Shown one piece after another: positions 61,599 through 64,000 of a stretch of 64,000 nt of DNA. The position numbers and the translations under genes were made by a program. Location: assembly GCA_020633205.1 (NCBI GenBank), contig JACKEB010000011.1, positions 974,501 through 1,038,500 on the forward strand. The letters are read 5' to 3'. Origin of the DNA: Polyangiaceae bacterium. GTDB taxonomy: Bacteria > Myxococcota_A > Polyangia > Polyangiales > Polyangiaceae. Below the pieces are notes generated by a model. That model was not told the DNA's origin. It did not search any database and saw nothing but the letters and a program-made list of their open reading frames with translations. Numbering within the stretch: position 1 is the stretch's first letter; each line of letters opens with the position of its first letter.

Positions 61599-64000
61599 TC
61601 AGCCAGCGCTGGGAGTGAGTCCGTAGCGCTTGAGCTTGCGGTACAGGGTTGCGCGCGGGATCTTCAGTGCGCGGGACACCGCGCTGACATTCCAGCGGTG
61701 TTGCGCCAGTGCCTCGGAGATGCGGTCCACTTCCGTCGCCTCGAACTCGCGCCGGCTCTTGGCCTTGCGCTCGCTCTTCTTGCCTCCGGGCAGGTGGAGG
61801 TCGGCCGCCCTTAGCTGGTCACCCGCGCCGAGCAGTACGGCGTTGGTGAGTACGTTCTCGAGCTCCCGCACGTTGCCCGGCCAGCTGTAGCCGAGCAGCG
61901 CCTTGACGGCGTCCTTTCCGAGTGCTGGTGGCTCGCGATCGATATCGCCGCAGATCCGCTCGAGCAAGCGCTCCGCGACGAGCAACACATCACCTTCGCG
62001 GTCCCGCAGCGCCGGCAGCTGAATCTCGACTACGCTGATGCGATAGAACAGATCTTCGCGGAAACGACCTGCCGCGACCTCGTCCCGTAGGTGCCTGTTC
62101 GTGGCGCATACCAGGCGGAAATCCACCTTCACGCTATGCTGTGCCCCGACGGGGCGCACCTCGTGATCTTCGAGCGCGCGCAGCAGCTTCGCTTGCATCT
62201 CCAGGGGCGTCTCGCCGATCTCGTCGAGGAATACGGTGCCGCCCTTGGCGGCTGCGAGGAGTCCCTCTCGGTCCCGGTCGGCGCCGGTGAAAGCGCCACG
62301 CACATGGCCGAAGAGCTCGCTCTCCAAGAGCGAGGCCGGCACCGCCGAACAGTTGATGGCGACGAACGGCGCCTGCTTGCGCGGACTGTTGAAGTGCACC
62401 GCGCGTGCGACCAGCTCCTTACCGGTGCCACTCTCGCCTTCGATGATGACGCTGGCGTTCGTGTCGATGACCCGATCCAACTTGGCGAACAGGCGCTCCA
62501 TCGCGGGACTCTTGCCGACGATTTGGCCGTAGTCGTAGCGCGACTCGAGCGCCGCCTGGCGGCTCTTCACCTCGTCGGTCAGCCGATCGATTTCGCGCGC
62601 TTGACCCTCAGCCAGCTCCGCCACCCGAGCGCGTTCAGCTTCGAGTTCCTGGGTGCGTTTGAGCAGGGCGTCTGCCTGGAGTCGCAACTCGTCGTGGAGC
62701 TGTGCGTTACGCAACGCGATCGCGACTTGGTCCGCGAACGCAAGCAACAGCCCCATGTCGGCCTCATCGAAATTTGCCGGGCGGAAACGGTTGTCGAGGT
62801 AAAGAGCTCCCAGGGTGCGCTCAGGGGAACGAATCGGGACGCACACAACGCTCTTGAGCTGCATCGCGTGCACGGATTGGTTCGAGACGAAGCGGGGGTC
62901 GCTGGAAGCGTCCACGGTGAGCACCGGTTCCCCGCTCTTCACCGCCTGTTCGGCGATACTACGGCTGAACTTCAGGTGGCTGCGCCCGATGCGCTCACGG
63001 TCGACATTGCGCGCCACCACGACGCTGAACTTCTTGGCCTCGCCACCAGCCGTCGCACCCTCCGCGAGCAGCACGAAGCCGCGTTCGGCTCCCGTGAGCT
63101 CAATCGCTGAGTCGATGGCCACCGCAAGCACCTCCTGGGTCGTCACCGAGGAGTTGAGCTTGCGATTCACTGCGAGCAGGCGCTCGAGCTTGCTCGCGCG
63201 GCCTTCCACGCTGGCGTGGCGCGTTTGGGGGGCGATACGACTGCGGGAGCCGTGACCCCAGAAGGTCGAGCGTAAACCGCGCGGAAGCGACGCCGCGACG
63301 CGCTCCCAACTCTCGCGCGCAGACTCGCGCGCGCGCTGTGCGAGGGTGCTCGCTCCCGCGGCCTCCCATGCTTGGGCGAGCAGGCTCTCGGCCTCTGCGA
63401 GCATCGCGAGCTGGCCTGCCTCGCGGATGGTGGGCAGGACTTGCTCGATGCGAGTGGTTGCCGCGCGCGCGTCGCTCTGCGCCAGGCTGAGCTTCGCTTC
63501 GGAGAGATGCAGCTTGGCAAGCACATCTGGTGCGTCCAGAGGCTGGAGCAGGTCTCGCGCCTTCGCGATATGCGCTTCTGCTGGGTGGACTTCGCTGGCC
63601 CCGAGGGGCGCCTCACCCAATCCCCCGCTCCATGCGGCAAGTTCCGTCTCGGCCAGGTGCAGCTCCACCTCTGCTTGTTCGCGGCGGGTGGCTGCCTGAC
63701 TGAAGCCAGTCAATGCCTCGCCAAATGCTTGCCGTGCGGCATCGAACTCGGAGCGCGCCAGCGCGAGCTCGCCTCGCAGGGTGGCCGCGGCGATTACCCA
63801 AAACTCCAGTCGTTGCTGCTTGGCGCGCGCCTCCAGTTGCTTCACGTGCAGGCTGGCGCGGTCTGTCGCCCCCACGTCCGTGTAGAGCTTCGCGAGGTTG
63901 AAAGTGAGTGCGACGGTTACGCTCACTTGTCCCAGAGCAATCCCCAGGCGCAGGCCGCGTTGATAGGAGTCCAGGGCAGCGCCGAGCTCGCCCGCTTGGT
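61599..64000 (-). CDS. Sigma54-dependent activator with TPR, GAF and AAA+ domains, 5' end outside window
   Basis: At least 800 residues are visible, and the frame stays open to the window edge. From the N-terminal side come TPR-like helices (LALARSEFDAARQAFGEALT; also TPR-like beyond 63926), a GAF domain (VFVSNQSVHAM-type core VCVPIRSPERTLGALYLDN) and a coiled coil. The AAA+ domain has Walker A GESGTGKELVARAVHF, the sigma54-contacting GAFTGADRDREG and FREDLFYRISV. A Fis-type helix-turn-helix at the end (WNVSAVSRALKIPRATLYRK) completes it. The GTG at 63926 is probably internal. Such proteins are abundant in myxobacteria, where they control development and stress genes from -24/-12 promoters. 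The signal is unknown. Confidence 0.92.
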   Translation of the reverse strand, partial: QAGELGAALDSYQRGLRLGIALGQVSVTVALTFNLAKLYTDVGATDRASLHVKQLEARAKQQRLEFWVIAAATLRGELALARSEFDAARQAFGEALTGFSQAATRREQAEVELHLAETELAAWSGGLGEAPLGASEVHPAEAHIAKARDLLQPLDAPDVLAKLHLSEAKLSLAQSDARAATTRIEQVLPTIREAGQLAMLAEAESLLAQAWEAAGASTLAQRARESARESWERVAASLPRGLRSTFWGHGSRSRIAPQTRHASVEGRASKLERLLAVNRKLNSSVTTQEVLAVAIDSAIELTGAERGFVLLAEGATAGGEAKKFSVVVARNVDRERIGRSHLKFSRSIAEQAVKSGEPVLTVDASSDPRFVSNQSVHAMQLKSVVCVPIRSPERTLGALYLDNRFRPANFDEADMGLLLAFADQVAIALRNAQLHDELRLQADALLKRTQELEAERARVAELAEGQAREIDRLTDEVKSRQAALESRYDYGQIVGKSPAMERLFAKLDRVIDTNASVIIEGESGTGKELVARAVHFNSPRKQAPFVAINCSAVPASLLESELFGHVRGAFTGADRDREGLLAAAKGGTVFLDEIGETPLEMQAKLLRALEDHEVRPVGAQHSVKVDFRLVCATNRHLRDEVAAGRFREDLFYRISVVEIQLPALRDREGDVLLVAERLLERICGDIDREPPALGKDAVKALLGYSWPGNVRELENVLTNAVLLGAGDQLRAADLHLPGGKKSERKAKSRREFEATEVDRISEALAQHRWNVSAVSRALKIPRATLYRKLKRYGLTPSAG

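Overview
The window is 64 kb of GC-rich, densely coding bacterial chromosome. Several traits point to a myxobacterium-like deltaproteobacterium (Myxococcota, probably Polyangia-like). These are a TIGR02266-type PilZ protein at the left edge, many lipoproteins with a Gly/Ser/Ala-rich spacer after the lipobox cysteine, a TPR-GAF-sigma54 activator, histidine kinases with unusual sensor regions, a TonB-domain/TonB-receptor fusion and a peptidylglycine-monooxygenase-like copper protein. The taxonomic call is inference, because no rRNA or other marker is present. I found no rRNA, convincing tRNA, CRISPR array, insertion sequence, prophage or plasmid gene. The window reads as ordinary chromosome with a high share of secreted and envelope proteins.

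Layout. 0-8.4 kb: the 3' part of a PilZ gene, a PlsC-like acyltransferase, an outer-membrane barrel, a basic DNA-binding-like protein, a second barrel gene interrupted by an in-frame TGA just after its signal peptide, an SseB-like protein and a PAS histidine kinase. 8.6-17.5 kb: a class 3 aldehyde dehydrogenase followed by a 17-bp tandem repeat, a very large P-type ATPase with a degenerate first half, two lipoproteins and a collagen-like protein. 17.5-28 kb: a polytopic membrane protein, ilvE, a TerB-like protein, lipoproteins, an alpha/beta hydrolase, a clan GH-A glycosidase-like Tat lipoprotein, two tandem paralogous membrane proteins and a barrel protein.

28.3-37.6 kb is the metabolic core. 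On the minus strand lies a branched-chain amino acid cluster, read in the order marR-type regulator, leuC, leuD, a leader of about 500 bp, leuA, leuB, ilvB, ilvN, ilvC, ending in a strong hairpin-U-tract terminator. Together with ilvE it covers acetolactate synthesis, reductoisomerisation, the isopropylmalate route to leucine and the final transamination. Dihydroxyacid dehydratase (ilvD) is not in the window.

37.9-50.5 kb: a copper monooxygenase-like lipoprotein, a coupled plus-strand group (unknown protein, DUF3025, SUKH-like) closed by a perfect terminator, a Sel1-repeat lipoprotein and a fasciclin lipoprotein. A seven-gene minus-strand run follows (TraB, SnoaL-like, small membrane protein, RNase Z-like, Crp/Fnr, GST, Nudix). 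50.5-64 kb: the TonB/receptor fusion, a class V aminotransferase, a lectin-like lipoprotein, an overlapping five-gene operon in which three membrane proteins precede a ChvG/ChvI-like two-component pair, a class I/II aminotransferase and the 3' part of a sigma54 activator that runs off the right edge.

The most distinctive points are the interrupted barrel gene, the half-degenerate double P-type ATPase, the collagen-like gene with an 18-bp DNA repeat, the copper-monooxygenase-like lipoprotein with all six copper ligands in place, the TonB/TonB-receptor fusion, the overlapping ChvGI operon and a recurring G-rich motif with one exact 21-bp duplicate. I did not find a clearly new multi-gene defence or mobile system.
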